Shown: piece by piece, positions 35,901 through 43,859 of the stretch
How the letters are laid out: every line of letters begins with the position of its first letter
Position numbering within the stretch: the first letter of the stretch is position 1
DNA from: an uncultured Clostridia bacterium
GTDB taxonomy: Bacteria > Bacillota > Clostridia > Christensenellales > Borkfalkiaceae
DNA length: 64,000 bases
NCBI GenBank assembly: GCA_944342025.1
Contig: CALVMD010000007.1
Span: 16,142 to 80,141, forward strand
Direction of reading: 5' to 3'
Position numbers and translations under genes: made by a program
Notes under the pieces: generated by a model
The model's database searches: none
What the model was told of the DNA's origin: nothing
The model's input: only the letters and a program-made list of their open reading frames with translations

Positions 35901-36526
35901 GCGGCGTTCACGCTCTGGCTGCCCACCTTGCGCAGGTTGCCTTCGGGATCTTTGCCGTCTTCGAACTGCTGATCGAATACGATGTAGCCCGGCTTGCCGC
36001 TGCTCGTTTTGGCGACCTGATCTTTGAATTTATCCATCATCTGATAGTACGGAGTTGCGGCGTCGCCCGTTTTCGTAGTATCCTCTTCGACCACCTCTAC
36101 GGTCACGCCGTCATACTGCACCATTTCGTTCAGCCAGCGGTCGTACGCGTTGTCCGCATAGCCGCCGCAGCGCTTCAGGTTTACATAAATGCCCTCCGTG
36201 CTCGTGCCGTTGCGCGCGATGAGACCCTGCATGGCCGTCATCGTCATAAACTCACCGTAAGAATCCGCGCCCGCGTCGTACACCTTGCCCGAGCCGTAAT
36301 CGTATTCCACAGAATACAACTTCGTCAGTTTCGTGAACTTGGGGAACATGGTCGACGTCGCATCGTTGCTGACCTGCGCGTCCTCAAAGTCCGTCCACTC
36401 CGTCACCGGTTCGTCGGGTTCATCCGGGCCGCCGCCCGGCGATTTCGGCGCACATCCCGCGAGCAATGCAAACAGCATTGCAAACGCGAGCAGAACCGAA
36501 AGCCACTTTCTGTACCTTTGCATCAT
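32969..36526 (-). CDS. GxGYxYP-like putative glycoside hydrolase lipoprotein, 1185 residues
   Basis: Lipobox LLAGC (Cys25); start ATG has GGAAGGAGG upstream. Residues about 45-640 are shared with the next gene and match the GxGYxYP putative hydrolase family: FLFTDGDNISWHANDF, PFKMGWTTSMTMADLTP, AGTSGAEIMYPSLYG (the name motif in diverged form), FWSDTPGRVAYRLNSLPADI and HIEIVSPGELIKMVDKNVPHE. About 550 extra C-terminal residues form beta-sandwich modules not found in the shorter paralogue. Surface-anchored. The family has no firmly established activity; a hydrolase acting on a mannose-containing glycan is plausible from context. Confidence 0.78.
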   Translation of the reverse strand: MMQRYRKWLSVLLAFAMLFALLAGCAPKSPGGGPDEPDEPVTEWTDFEDAQVSNDATSTMFPKFTKLTKLYSVEYDYGSGKVYDAGADSYGEFMTMTAMQGLIARNGTSTEGIYVNLKRCGGYADNAYDRWLNEMVQYDGVTVEVVEEDTTKTGDAATPYYQMMDKFKDQVAKTSSGKPGYIVFDQQFEDGKDPEGNLRKVGSQSVNAACTAAGVTGYLPINVTDKEMFDALGYEEALDVSDWTEEQAFDEFKDEISTEYLSLTPNAYAENRDLGIALGMFFLDECYSDNDFCQDKLSQKFPAGNGAIMMGWSSANEVQQIRQDAMYGFGFLCTVYSLNMTVFSSMGHSTFEQRNSEEDIKADPDKHYVAFLFTDGDNISWHANDFSFNDGYYGWTVDKEVRKESPFKMGWTTSMTMADLTPAIMRYEYMKSSPYDYFYAGTSGAEIMYPSLYGEDNKASLTKLAEQTNAFMARTGIEYTEILDDNVFDEDVLQAYASQPNIKGGFVLANYDYYVSGGDAQWVDGKPFLGVAESFWSDTPGRVAYRLNSLPADIDSVNGYTLVKVHCWTTPMADVAKMVEKLDDHIEIVSPGELIKMVDKNVPHEDNDVAERTVYADEDYPEGIDEYLDPVSMWAELPLNTGTNFEFNNTGDYEGWECYIGPKVYDNVQFSSEVWQYEMFSTRTSADNDPNGDSLRIDSGDYGLTDNTPGAAIYSKLKVPDSDKAIFRFFSRGDGFGFDCDIRTRVIRLDESGTPVIEELKTGLEYPESDSQNSWTVNGDIMWKETVYDVSHLRGQEVIFVIEHNATAGEGDGEILYLDNISIGEDKLDVEKIREAEGNSMSDSTYPEARFDFASGAQEWVNYTAGGTASYDSAMQALKVTTTATKRADALEADAVWYTRLALPEEKTYTHYKYGVTVQAAPGTTALVRIGGIMRLGNGTEYKAVRSTQYQVIGDQPTYLDFELDTYSVRGLARTYFYPFVEVSSNGEATDVYITQANYSTYLRDVENGIFMDTDRFHAAPERTLSELSDIGNWSLQTGRGMGDEAYVTDGKILLSGYDYMRYDETALVSKKVGGWSKVKDEFNARMFANVDLASASTLTFTYERTTETALGGSTTIPKFRVLFLDENGDVTVVSSWKRVSSNGEQTAEIDLASVAGKAGTLILDMDVDGNAQTAGIYVWNISIS

Positions 36527-36537
36527 TGTCCTCCTTC

Positions 36538-38952
36538 CTAGAACGTTAATTTAATATTATCCACATACGCCTCTCCCTCGACCGGATTGTATTCGATCAT
36601 GAGAACGATCTCCTGACCCCGGAACAAAGAGAGGTCGTATCTGTATAATGTCCATTCGCTGCCCGCACGGGTATAAGTGCTGTCTTCCAGCTCTCTGCCC
36701 GTACGCAGGTTTTTGATGATATATCCGTCCTCCGTCTTCTGGATGGCGCGGACCCTGAAATCGGCGGTAAATTCGCCGATCGCGCTCTTGAACCGGAATT
36801 CAAACCGCGCTTTTGCCGAATCGAAAATGTAAAATTTGGAATATATGGCGCCGTTCGGCTGTTCGTCGTGCAGACCGTAATCGGAACCGTCGAAGCGGAT
36901 CGAATATCCGTCGCCGCCGTCGGCAGATTGCTTGCCCACGCCCAACGGATTATATTCCCACTTCTCGCCCGAGAAAGAAACGTAGTCGTACGTGCGGCTG
37001 CCCTTGTATTTCTGCCACCCTTCGTAATCTCCGAACACGTCGAAATAGAATTCCGATTTTTCGTTCAGCGGGGTTTCGTTGAACATCGTTTCCGCCACGA
37101 CGTATTCGTCCACGTTTTCGGGATAATCCTCTCTGCCGACGATCGTACGCTCTGCGTTTTCGTGCGGCACGTTCTCTTCGATCAGGCGCATCAGCTCGCC
37201 GGGGGAGACGATTTCGATATGATCGTCGAGACGGCTGACCATGTTCGCCACATCCGTCATCGTCGTGGACCAGCAATGTATTTTGACAGCCGTGTACCCG
37301 TTTACGGAATGGATATCCGCGGGCAGGCTGTTCAGCCTGTAAGCCACTCTTCCCGGCGTGTCCGACCAGAAAGACTCTGCATAGCCGAGGAAAGGCTTGT
37401 CGTTGTACCAGCGCAGATCTCCGCCCTGAATGTATTTGTTGGTATTCGCCATCACGAACCCGCCCTTGATATGCGGGCGCGCCGCGTATTTTTCCATCAC
37501 GGTGTCGTCAAAGGGAAGCTCGGGCGCAGAATCCGCATCGTTGAGGATTTCCGTATACGAGATCCCGCAGCGGCGCATGTATTCGTCCGTCATGTCCAGC
37601 GCGTTTTCCAGCGCCTCGGGATGCTTGTTCGACATCTGCGTCGGATACATCGTCACCGCACCGGACGGTGCCGCCACAAAGTAGTCGTAAGGCGAACCTT
37701 TTTCGTACTCGTAGCGCAATACCTGCGGCATCAGGTCTGCCATGGAGGGCGCGATCGTCCACCCCATTTTGAAAGGATTTTTGCTGCGCAGCTCCTTGTT
37801 CAGAGAGTACCCGAAGTATTCCTCGCTCATCGCAAAGGAGTTCTGATGCCAGCTGAGATTGTCTCCGTCCGTCATGACCAGCGCCACATAGTGCTTGTCG
37901 GGGTCCGCCTCGATGTCCTCGTCCTGCTTCCTCGGTTCAAAGCATTTCCCGCCCAGGGTGACGCTGACGGTCAGATTGTAGTTGTATACGGTGCACAAAA
38001 AGCCGAAGCCGTTCGTTCCGTGGTTTTTGATCTGATAGACCTCGTTGTAGCTTGCCCAACCCATCACGGTCACCGAACCGTCGTTCGGATAGGCGTTTTT
38101 CAATTCCGAACGGAAACTGTCCGATTGATACGCCTCGTCCACGTACAGGGCGCCCAACGCGATGCCGAGATCTCTGTTTTCGACCGTATTGTTCGGCGTG
38201 AGGATGATATAGCTCTTGCTCAGTTCGTCCGCATACTCCTCATACGCCTGCCGCTCGGTATATTCGCGGACGTCCTTTGCCATAACATACCCGGCGCGCT
38301 CGGCGATGTCCGCCTTGGTCACGTCTACGGGCAGATACCCCGTCGCCGCCGCGACGGTAAACGCCGCGTTCAGCGTTTCGCTCCCCATCATGCTCTGATT
38401 TCCGTCCGTATCGATCCCTTCTTCAAAGGATTGTTCATACAAGACGTATCCCGGTTTGCCGCCGTATTCCGTGACGTACCCGGCATAATCTTCCAGCAGA
38501 ATTTCGAAAGCGCTTTTCTGTTCCGTGCCCGTCACTTCGTTCGACTGCACGCCGTCTTTTTGCTTGAATTCGTCCAGCCACACGCCGCACCAACCGGCTT
38601 TGTGCCCCGCCTGGCGCAATACGTTCAGATAGATGTTCCGCGTTGCGCCGCTTTTCAGCGCCAGCCCCTGTAAACAGGAAAGCGTGGCGACTTCGTTAAA
38701 GATGTCGGGCGAGTCGTAAACGTTGCTGTTTCCGAAATCGTACTCGACGCAATCCAGCTGCTGAACGGCGGGAAATTCGGGGAAAAGCGAGCTTTCCGCC
38801 TCTCCCTCCACGACCGCCGAATGATCTTCCCAATACGCGGGCTCTTCCGGCTGTTCGGGCGTTTTCGGATCCTGCGGCGCACAGGAAGCGATCCCCAGTG
38901 CCAAAACTGCCGACAGCAGCACGAGCAATACCTTAGAAATTTTACTCTTCAT
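36538..38952 (-). CDS. GxGYxYP-like putative glycoside hydrolase lipoprotein, 804 residues
   Basis: Paralogue of the next gene. Lipobox GIASC (Cys24). Shared landmarks in the same order: VALVMTDGDNLSWHQNSF, PFKMGWTIAPSMADLMPQ, VAAPSGAVTMYPTQM, FWSDTPGRVAYRLNSLPADI and HIEIVSPGELMRLIEENVPHE. One C-terminal beta-sandwich (about 650-804) ends with IVLMIEYNPVEGEAYVDNIKL. Follows the MalG-like permease by 11 bases. Likely a surface enzyme or binding partner of the importer. The two copies differ clearly, so they may attack different linkages. Confidence 0.78.
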   Translation of the reverse strand: MKSKISKVLLVLLSAVLALGIASCAPQDPKTPEQPEEPAYWEDHSAVVEGEAESSLFPEFPAVQQLDCVEYDFGNSNVYDSPDIFNEVATLSCLQGLALKSGATRNIYLNVLRQAGHKAGWCGVWLDEFKQKDGVQSNEVTGTEQKSAFEILLEDYAGYVTEYGGKPGYVLYEQSFEEGIDTDGNQSMMGSETLNAAFTVAAATGYLPVDVTKADIAERAGYVMAKDVREYTERQAYEEYADELSKSYIILTPNNTVENRDLGIALGALYVDEAYQSDSFRSELKNAYPNDGSVTVMGWASYNEVYQIKNHGTNGFGFLCTVYNYNLTVSVTLGGKCFEPRKQDEDIEADPDKHYVALVMTDGDNLSWHQNSFAMSEEYFGYSLNKELRSKNPFKMGWTIAPSMADLMPQVLRYEYEKGSPYDYFVAAPSGAVTMYPTQMSNKHPEALENALDMTDEYMRRCGISYTEILNDADSAPELPFDDTVMEKYAARPHIKGGFVMANTNKYIQGGDLRWYNDKPFLGYAESFWSDTPGRVAYRLNSLPADIHSVNGYTAVKIHCWSTTMTDVANMVSRLDDHIEIVSPGELMRLIEENVPHENAERTIVGREDYPENVDEYVVAETMFNETPLNEKSEFYFDVFGDYEGWQKYKGSRTYDYVSFSGEKWEYNPLGVGKQSADGGDGYSIRFDGSDYGLHDEQPNGAIYSKFYIFDSAKARFEFRFKSAIGEFTADFRVRAIQKTEDGYIIKNLRTGRELEDSTYTRAGSEWTLYRYDLSLFRGQEIVLMIEYNPVEGEAYVDNIKLTF

Positions 38953-38963
38953 TTTTTATCCCC

Positions 38964-39830
38964 TTATTTAAGCCCCGTTACGTTGATCCCCTCGGTAAAA
39001 TACTTTTGGAACGAAAAATAGAACACAAGTACCGGGAGAAGCGTGATCATGGTCGCCGCCGTGCGCAAAACGCTCGCATACGGATGGTTTTCGCTGCCGT
39101 TGATCGTAGGCCTGTACATCAGAAGCTTGATCTGGATCGGGTCGAACGGGCTTACGCTGTTCAGCGCCAACTGCGGCCACAGGTATTCGTTCCACTGACC
39201 CACAAACGTGATGATGCAATAGGTGGCGATGGCGGGCATCGACATGGGTATGACGAGCCGCGTCAGAATTTTCCAATCGCCCGCGCCGTCCAGCACGGCG
39301 CTCTCGATGACGCTGTCGGGAATGGTATGCATAAACTGTTTGAGCAAAAAGATGCCGAAGATGTTCACGAGTCCCGGCAGCACGACCGCCAGAGGCGAAC
39401 CCAGCAAACCGATTTCCGTGATCAACAGATAGTTGGAAACGAGAAGGATCTCGCCGGGCACCATCAGTGCGGACATAAAAAAGAGAAACACGAACTGCTG
39501 ACCGCGGAATTTCTTTTTGGCAAGAACGTACGCGACAAGGCTGATGATGATGACCGTCACAAAGGTGAATCCGCCCGCGTAGATCAAACTCCACACGATG
39601 CCCATGATCATGTCGCTGCCCTGCCAGGCGGTCAGATAGTTTTTTATGTTTATGCTCTCGGGCAACAGATGGAGCGTTCCGCCCGGCCGATAGGTCTCGG
39701 GCTGAAGCGACTCGACAAAACTGAAATAAAACGGCAATATCTGAAAAAGCATGAACAGGACGAGCGTCCCGTAACACAGCCCCAGCACGACGCGCTTGCC
39801 GATGCTCCCTTTCGTCTTGACTTTATTCAT
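38964..39830 (-). CDS. MalG/UgpE-like ABC sugar permease
   Basis: 288 residues with six membrane helices. Family landmarks: early VESLQPETYRPGG (periplasmic loop), and the EAA loop VIESAVLDGAGDWKILTRLVIPMSMPAI (about residues 177-204) that docks to the ATPase. Ends YFTEGINVTGLK, the standard end of this family. Overlaps the MalF-like gene by eight bases. No ATPase gene is in this locus; a shared MsmX-type ATPase elsewhere is expected. Confidence 0.92.
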   Translation of the reverse strand: MNKVKTKGSIGKRVVLGLCYGTLVLFMLFQILPFYFSFVESLQPETYRPGGTLHLLPESINIKNYLTAWQGSDMIMGIVWSLIYAGGFTFVTVIIISLVAYVLAKKKFRGQQFVFLFFMSALMVPGEILLVSNYLLITEIGLLGSPLAVVLPGLVNIFGIFLLKQFMHTIPDSVIESAVLDGAGDWKILTRLVIPMSMPAIATYCIITFVGQWNEYLWPQLALNSVSPFDPIQIKLLMYRPTINGSENHPYASVLRTAATMITLLPVLVFYFSFQKYFTEGINVTGLK

Positions 39831-40731
39831 ACACCACGGTCTCCTTTTGCGTCAGGTTCTGGATGACGGTGAGGACCATAATGATGACGAACATGACGAA
39901 TCCTTCCGCAAACGCGAACGAGAAGTTGGTGTTTTCAAACGCGTCTATGTACATTGCATAGATCGCGGACATCGTAAAGTCGTTGTGCGGCGTGATCAAC
40001 TGCATCGGCGCAATGACCTTCATCCCTTCGATCAGGGAAAGCAATACGTTCAAAAAGACCACAGGCCCCAAAAGCGGCCAGGTGATATAACCGAAAATCT
40101 GCACGCCGGAGTCGGTATCCAGGCTCGCCGCTTCGTAATACGTCTTGGGGATCCCGTTCAGCCCCGCGTAAAAAATGATCATCTTCTGGCTGAACCCCGT
40201 AAAGAAAGGTATGACCATCAGGGAGATCAAAGCCGTATCTTCATTGACGAGCCAATCCTTCGGAGGAATCCCGAACACCGAAAGAAACGAATTCAGAATA
40301 CCCGTTTCCGTAGGGTTGAATACGTACAGGGTGATCTGCGTGGTGATCGCCGCAGAAACCAGCGCGGGCCAATACAGTCCCGCCAGGAAAAACTTTCTGC
40401 CGCGGGACAGTTTCATCAGGCATACCGCCATCAGCAAACCGAAACCGTTGTTGCCGATCAGCATCACGACCGTCCAGATCGTCGTATGCAAGAGCCCGTT
40501 CAGAAAATCTTTGTCCCTGAACACCTCTGCGTAATGTTCGAAGCCGACAAATTGCAGCCCTTCGAGCATTACAAAACGCAGATCATAGTTCAATAGGCTG
40601 AAAACAAATCCGCGGACGAACCCGTACACAAAAAATACAGAAAACAGACAAATGGGTACCAATAACAGAAGATAACATTTCAGATCGTTTCTGTATTTGT
40701 GATACCATTTTTTTATGTCGATGCCTTTCAT
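39823..40731 (-). CDS. MalF/UgpA-like ABC sugar permease
   Basis: 302 residues, six membrane helices. The EAA loop is NGIPKTYYEAASLDTDSGVQIFGYITWPLLGP (about 192-223). Full length for the family. Partner of the MalG-like permease; both follow the binding protein in the order SBP, MalF, MalG. Start ATG at 40731, nine bases after the binding-protein stop. Confidence 0.92.
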   Translation of the reverse strand: MKGIDIKKWYHKYRNDLKCYLLLLVPICLFSVFFVYGFVRGFVFSLLNYDLRFVMLEGLQFVGFEHYAEVFRDKDFLNGLLHTTIWTVVMLIGNNGFGLLMAVCLMKLSRGRKFFLAGLYWPALVSAAITTQITLYVFNPTETGILNSFLSVFGIPPKDWLVNEDTALISLMVIPFFTGFSQKMIIFYAGLNGIPKTYYEAASLDTDSGVQIFGYITWPLLGPVVFLNVLLSLIEGMKVIAPMQLITPHNDFTMSAIYAMYIDAFENTNFSFAFAEGFVMFVIIMVLTVIQNLTQKETVVYE

Positions 40732-40740
40732 ACCTTCCCC

Positions 40741-42120
40741 TTACCGAAACAATTTGTTGATATCCGCCGTCACGTCGTTTGCCACTTTTTCCGGCGACTG
40801 TCCTCCGTCCACCAATTTATACTCGGCATATTTCAGCTTTGTGGTGATTTCCGGCCAGAATTTTGTACCGGGCCTCGGAACGCTGATCAGAAGCTGATCC
40901 ATAAAGATGTCCCAATATTCCACCCAATTCGGATCGGATTCGTTGGGTTCGTGATAGTAAGGATCTTCCAGCCCTGCTTCCAATGAAGGGAATACCTTCA
41001 TTTCCTTCGCAAAATCCATGTGCGTTTCGTAATCGGTCGCACAAAACCTGATAAATTCGTACGCGGCGATCTTATTTTCGTCTTTACAGGTCGAATTGAT
41101 GCAAAGTCCGCTCGAACCGAGCGTCGCATACCCCGGTATCCCCTCCGTCGTGGAAGGGATCGCCGCGACTTTAATATCGGATTCACCGTCCAAATTCAGG
41201 TCCATGCCCTTGACGTCGTTATAGATCCACGAGCCCATTTCGATAAAAGCGACGGTCCCGTCGTAGATGAATTGGTTTTCCAGATACGGCGCATAGCCCG
41301 TATATTCGATCGCGCCCGAGTCCGCCGCGTCCTGCATGGTGCGGAATGCCTCGATCGCTTCGGGCGTGTTCAGCGTACACTCCGTGCGCTCGTCGTTCAA
41401 AAGAGACGCCCCGAACCTTGCCATCCAACCGTTGATGACGTACATATCGTGCTGCGAGTTGCTCGCGTTGATGGGCATGATAAATCCGTGATACGGATTT
41501 TCGCCGTCCTTTTCATAGGCACGCACCTGCAAAGACTGTTCGCACAGCTCTTCGAAAGTCGTCGGGGGCGTATAATCCGGGCCGAACACCTCTTCGCAAA
41601 TCGTTTCGTTATACATGAAAAGCGTAGTGTTGCTCTCCAAAGGGAAACCGTATTGATGTTCGCCGATGCGCATCGCCTGCCACGTCTGATCGATAAACTG
41701 CTCCTCCTCGTTTATTTCGACCTTGCCGCCCGTCATCTTGGTGAGGTCGAGGACCCGGCCCGACTCACCGAGGGACTGAACGTAAACGTGGTCCAGCCGG
41801 ACGACGTCGGGCGCCGTTCCGTTGGCAAAGGCGAGATTCAGATCGTCATAATAATCCGCCCTCGTCTTTTTGATCAGATCGATCGTCACGTTCGGATACT
41901 GTTTGTTAAACTTTTCGATCGCGCGCTCCATAGGCTCCCACATAAAATCCATGGGCGCCCACCAAACGGAAACCGTTCCCGTAAGCGTCGCGGGATCAAC
42001 TGTGTCGGGATCGAAAGTGAAATCGTTGTTCACCTCCGGAAGTTTGACGCAAGCCGCGCCGCCCGCCAGACAGGCGGCAGCCAAGATCAAACACGTTAAT
42101 TTACGCAATATTTTGCTCAT
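40741..42120 (-). CDS. family 1 sugar-binding lipoprotein
   Basis: 459 residues; lipobox GGAAC (Cys24). Family 1 binding-protein features: TGTVSVWWAPMDF near residue 48, IEKFNKQYPNVTIDLIKK, the AFANGTAPDVVRLDHVYVQSL region, and GIPGYATLGSSGLCIN. It captures an oligosaccharide for the MalFG-like permeases directly downstream. First gene of the long mannoside operon; preceded by three LacI-type operator sites. Ligand probably a mannose-containing oligosaccharide, inferred from GH38. Confidence 0.92.
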   Translation of the reverse strand: MSKILRKLTCLILAAACLAGGAACVKLPEVNNDFTFDPDTVDPATLTGTVSVWWAPMDFMWEPMERAIEKFNKQYPNVTIDLIKKTRADYYDDLNLAFANGTAPDVVRLDHVYVQSLGESGRVLDLTKMTGGKVEINEEEQFIDQTWQAMRIGEHQYGFPLESNTTLFMYNETICEEVFGPDYTPPTTFEELCEQSLQVRAYEKDGENPYHGFIMPINASNSQHDMYVINGWMARFGASLLNDERTECTLNTPEAIEAFRTMQDAADSGAIEYTGYAPYLENQFIYDGTVAFIEMGSWIYNDVKGMDLNLDGESDIKVAAIPSTTEGIPGYATLGSSGLCINSTCKDENKIAAYEFIRFCATDYETHMDFAKEMKVFPSLEAGLEDPYYHEPNESDPNWVEYWDIFMDQLLISVPRPGTKFWPEITTKLKYAEYKLVDGGQSPEKVANDVTADINKLFR

Positions 42121-42142
42121 AACCTCCTCCTTATTGCATTAG

Positions 42143-42160
42143 ATTTTATCGAAACGTTTC
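42143..42160 (-). promoter_or_regulatory. -10 box and GAAACGTTTC site before the binding-protein gene
   Basis: Minus-strand TAAAAT (42143-42148) just before the AAGGAGGAGG ribosome site, adjacent to the 10-bp palindrome GAAACGTTTC (42151-42160), a shortened form of the perfect operators further upstream. The -35 box is not convincing, which suits a regulated promoter. Confidence 0.5.
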
Positions 42161-42199
42161 ATCCGAATTTACAAGGCCGCCGATATATTGAAATGTTTG

Positions 42200-42213
42200 G
42201 AAAAACGTTTTTC
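42200..42213. promoter_or_regulatory. LacI-type operator, copy 1
   Basis: Perfect palindrome GAAAAACGTTTTTC, about 80 bases upstream of the binding-protein start codon. Identical to the copies at 42313 and 43473. Confidence 0.8.
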
Positions 42214-42312
42214 TTGTTTTCAAAAAAGAACGAGCCGACTCGATATGCCCGTTATGAATTCAATTCGATTTATCAAGCACGTTTTAGCCGATGCGGATAC
42301 GGAAAATATTCA

Positions 42313-42326
42313 GAAAAACGTTTTTC
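42313..42326. promoter_or_regulatory. LacI-type operator, copy 2
   Basis: Second perfect GAAAAACGTTTTTC, centred 113 bp from copy 1. The 330-base gap between the lacI-type gene and the sugar operon (42121-42450) holds these sites and no gene. Confidence 0.8.
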
Positions 42327-42450
42327 TATCCCTTAAGAAAGAACGCGCCGAACCTGTATGCTCATTTTATCCGAAATCGTTTTATCTGTTCTGATCTCAA
42401 CAACTTCCGACAAGGTTTCGGCGCGCCGCTTTCGATTGTCTTTACCGCGA

Positions 42451-43458
42451 TTAGATTTGAAATTCGCTCGACTTGCGATATTCAATCGTATAATAATTGT
42501 GCAGGAAAGACGGCTGTACCGGTTTATTTTCAATGAGTTCGAACAGCATCTGCGCGGACTGATAGCCCACCTGATAGTAATCTACATACATCGTCGTTAC
42601 GTCCGTCTCGTACTGCGTGTGCATATCTCCGCCCAAAGAGACAACGGCAAAATCTTTGCCGACGGTCTTGCCGATGCGTTCCGCGTACTTCCTCGCCCCC
42701 GGAATCAGATTGCTTGAATCCAGAAGCACCGCGCTGAAATCGCCCGACACCTCTTCGAAAACGCGGCGGCCGTTCTTTTCGCCCTCTAACAAATTGCAGA
42801 CCTTCTGTTCCTCTTCGAGCAATCCGCACTCTTTTACGGCCTTAAAAAATCCCCTTTCCCTGTCTATACAGATCGTATATTCTTTGAGACCGCTCACGAA
42901 CAAAATGCGCCGATGCCCCTGCTCGATGAGATGTTTGGTCATTTTGTAACAAATGTCCTCGTTATCGGCGTCTATGTAATAAGATCCCCCGTCCTTCTGA
43001 TGTTCCTTTTCGGGCGAACCGATGATAACATGTTTCAAATTGTCCTGACGAAATCTTTCCAACCTGAAATCTTTTTCAGACGGCGTAAGGATGATCGCTC
43101 CGTCCATGATCCCCTTCCCGGGGAGCAGCAGCTGCGTCAGCCCTTCCGCATCCAAAACATTATAATATAAAATCGGATTGACGCCGTTTTCGTTGCCCGC
43201 TACGCATATGCCGTGCAAAAGGTCGGAATAAAAGGAGTCGAACTGGTTTTTTTTCGCTGTCAGAAACACGCCTATCAGATTCGTCCTGTGCGTAACCAAA
43301 GCAGACGCCATCACGTTCGTGCTGTAGTTCAATTCTTTGCAGGCGGCAAGTATCCTGGTGCGCAGCTCTTCGCTGACATATTTTTTCCCCGAAAGAACAT
43401 TGGATACCGTTGAAATTGCCACTTTACTGAGTCGAGATACATCCTTAATAGTAGACAT
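42451..43458 (-). CDS. LacI-family regulator of the mannoside operon
   Basis: 335 residues: helix-turn-helix STIKDVSRLSKVAISTVSNVLSG (residues 2-24), hinge to about 60, then the sensor domain beginning IGVFLTAKKNQFDSFYSDLLHGI. Family length. Encoded in the same direction as the operon it precedes. Three identical 14-bp palindromes flank it, two before the sugar operon and one in its own promoter, so it probably controls both and represses itself. The inducer would be a mannoside or phosphorylated sugar. Confidence 0.93.
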   Translation of the reverse strand: MSTIKDVSRLSKVAISTVSNVLSGKKYVSEELRTRILAACKELNYSTNVMASALVTHRTNLIGVFLTAKKNQFDSFYSDLLHGICVAGNENGVNPILYYNVLDAEGLTQLLLPGKGIMDGAIILTPSEKDFRLERFRQDNLKHVIIGSPEKEHQKDGGSYYIDADNEDICYKMTKHLIEQGHRRILFVSGLKEYTICIDRERGFFKAVKECGLLEEEQKVCNLLEGEKNGRRVFEEVSGDFSAVLLDSSNLIPGARKYAERIGKTVGKDFAVVSLGGDMHTQYETDVTTMYVDYYQVGYQSAQMLFELIENKPVQPSFLHNYYTIEYRKSSEFQI

Positions 43459-43472
43459 ATACCCCCTCCCCA

Positions 43473-43486
43473 GAAAAACGTTTTTC
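43473..43486. promoter_or_regulatory. LacI-type operator, copy 3 (autoregulatory)
   Basis: Perfect GAAAAACGTTTTTC between the -10 box and start codon of the lacI-type gene, at the expected transcription start (about 43488). Confidence 0.85.
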
Positions 43487-43494
43487 TCATCCTT

Positions 43495-43523
43495 ATTCTA
43501 TCGCGAAGCAAACGATTTGTCAA
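43495..43523 (-). promoter_or_regulatory. promoter of the mannoside-locus lacI gene
   Basis: TTGACA (43518-43523), 17-bp spacer, TAGAAT (43495-43500), reading into the lacI-type gene, with operator copy 3 immediately downstream. Confidence 0.82.
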
Positions 43524-43702
43524 CACCTTTTTAAAATTTTTTTTATTTTTTTTGTAATTTGCAAAACGCCCGCGCTTATGCCGGCTGCAATTATCCTCTG
43601 TTTTTTTAATTCTTTTCCTGCGAAAACTTGTTCTCGGAGCAATCCGGTCCCAGTTCAGTCCTTTCTGCAAAATCACGCAAAACCTTTCTGAACAAATAAT
43701 TT

Positions 43703-43752
43703 AAGGGAGGCGGCGCATAAAGGAACCGGTTCCTTTATGCGCCGCCTCCCTT
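43703..43752. repeat. perfect 50-bp palindrome
   Basis: Every base from 43703 to 43752 pairs with its partner around a centre between 43727 and 43728, with no loop. The half-site begins AAGGGAGGCGGCGCATAAAG. It lies between a gene fragment and the lacI-type gene. Transcribed either way it would form a very stable hairpin, so it could act as a terminator; a long perfect palindrome of this kind could also be a mobile-element trace. The rest of 43524-43859 holds no convincing gene. Confidence 0.85.
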
Positions 43753-43859
43753 TCTTCATTAAGCAAGATCAGCTATTCCATGGCGCCGTCAATCTTCAAC
43801 ACGGTATTCAGCAATACATCTGCACCTTTTTTACAATTTTCCACAGGCGTGTATTCCAA

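Noticed and set aside
34520-36541. A 673-codon plus-strand open frame.
   Set aside because: Antisense of the GxGYxYP-like lipoprotein; composition mirrors codon bias of the real gene.
43329-43676. A 115-codon minus-strand frame over the lacI promoter.
   Set aside because: It runs through the promoter, operator and the start of the lacI-type gene and is Lys/Arg-rich without a family match.
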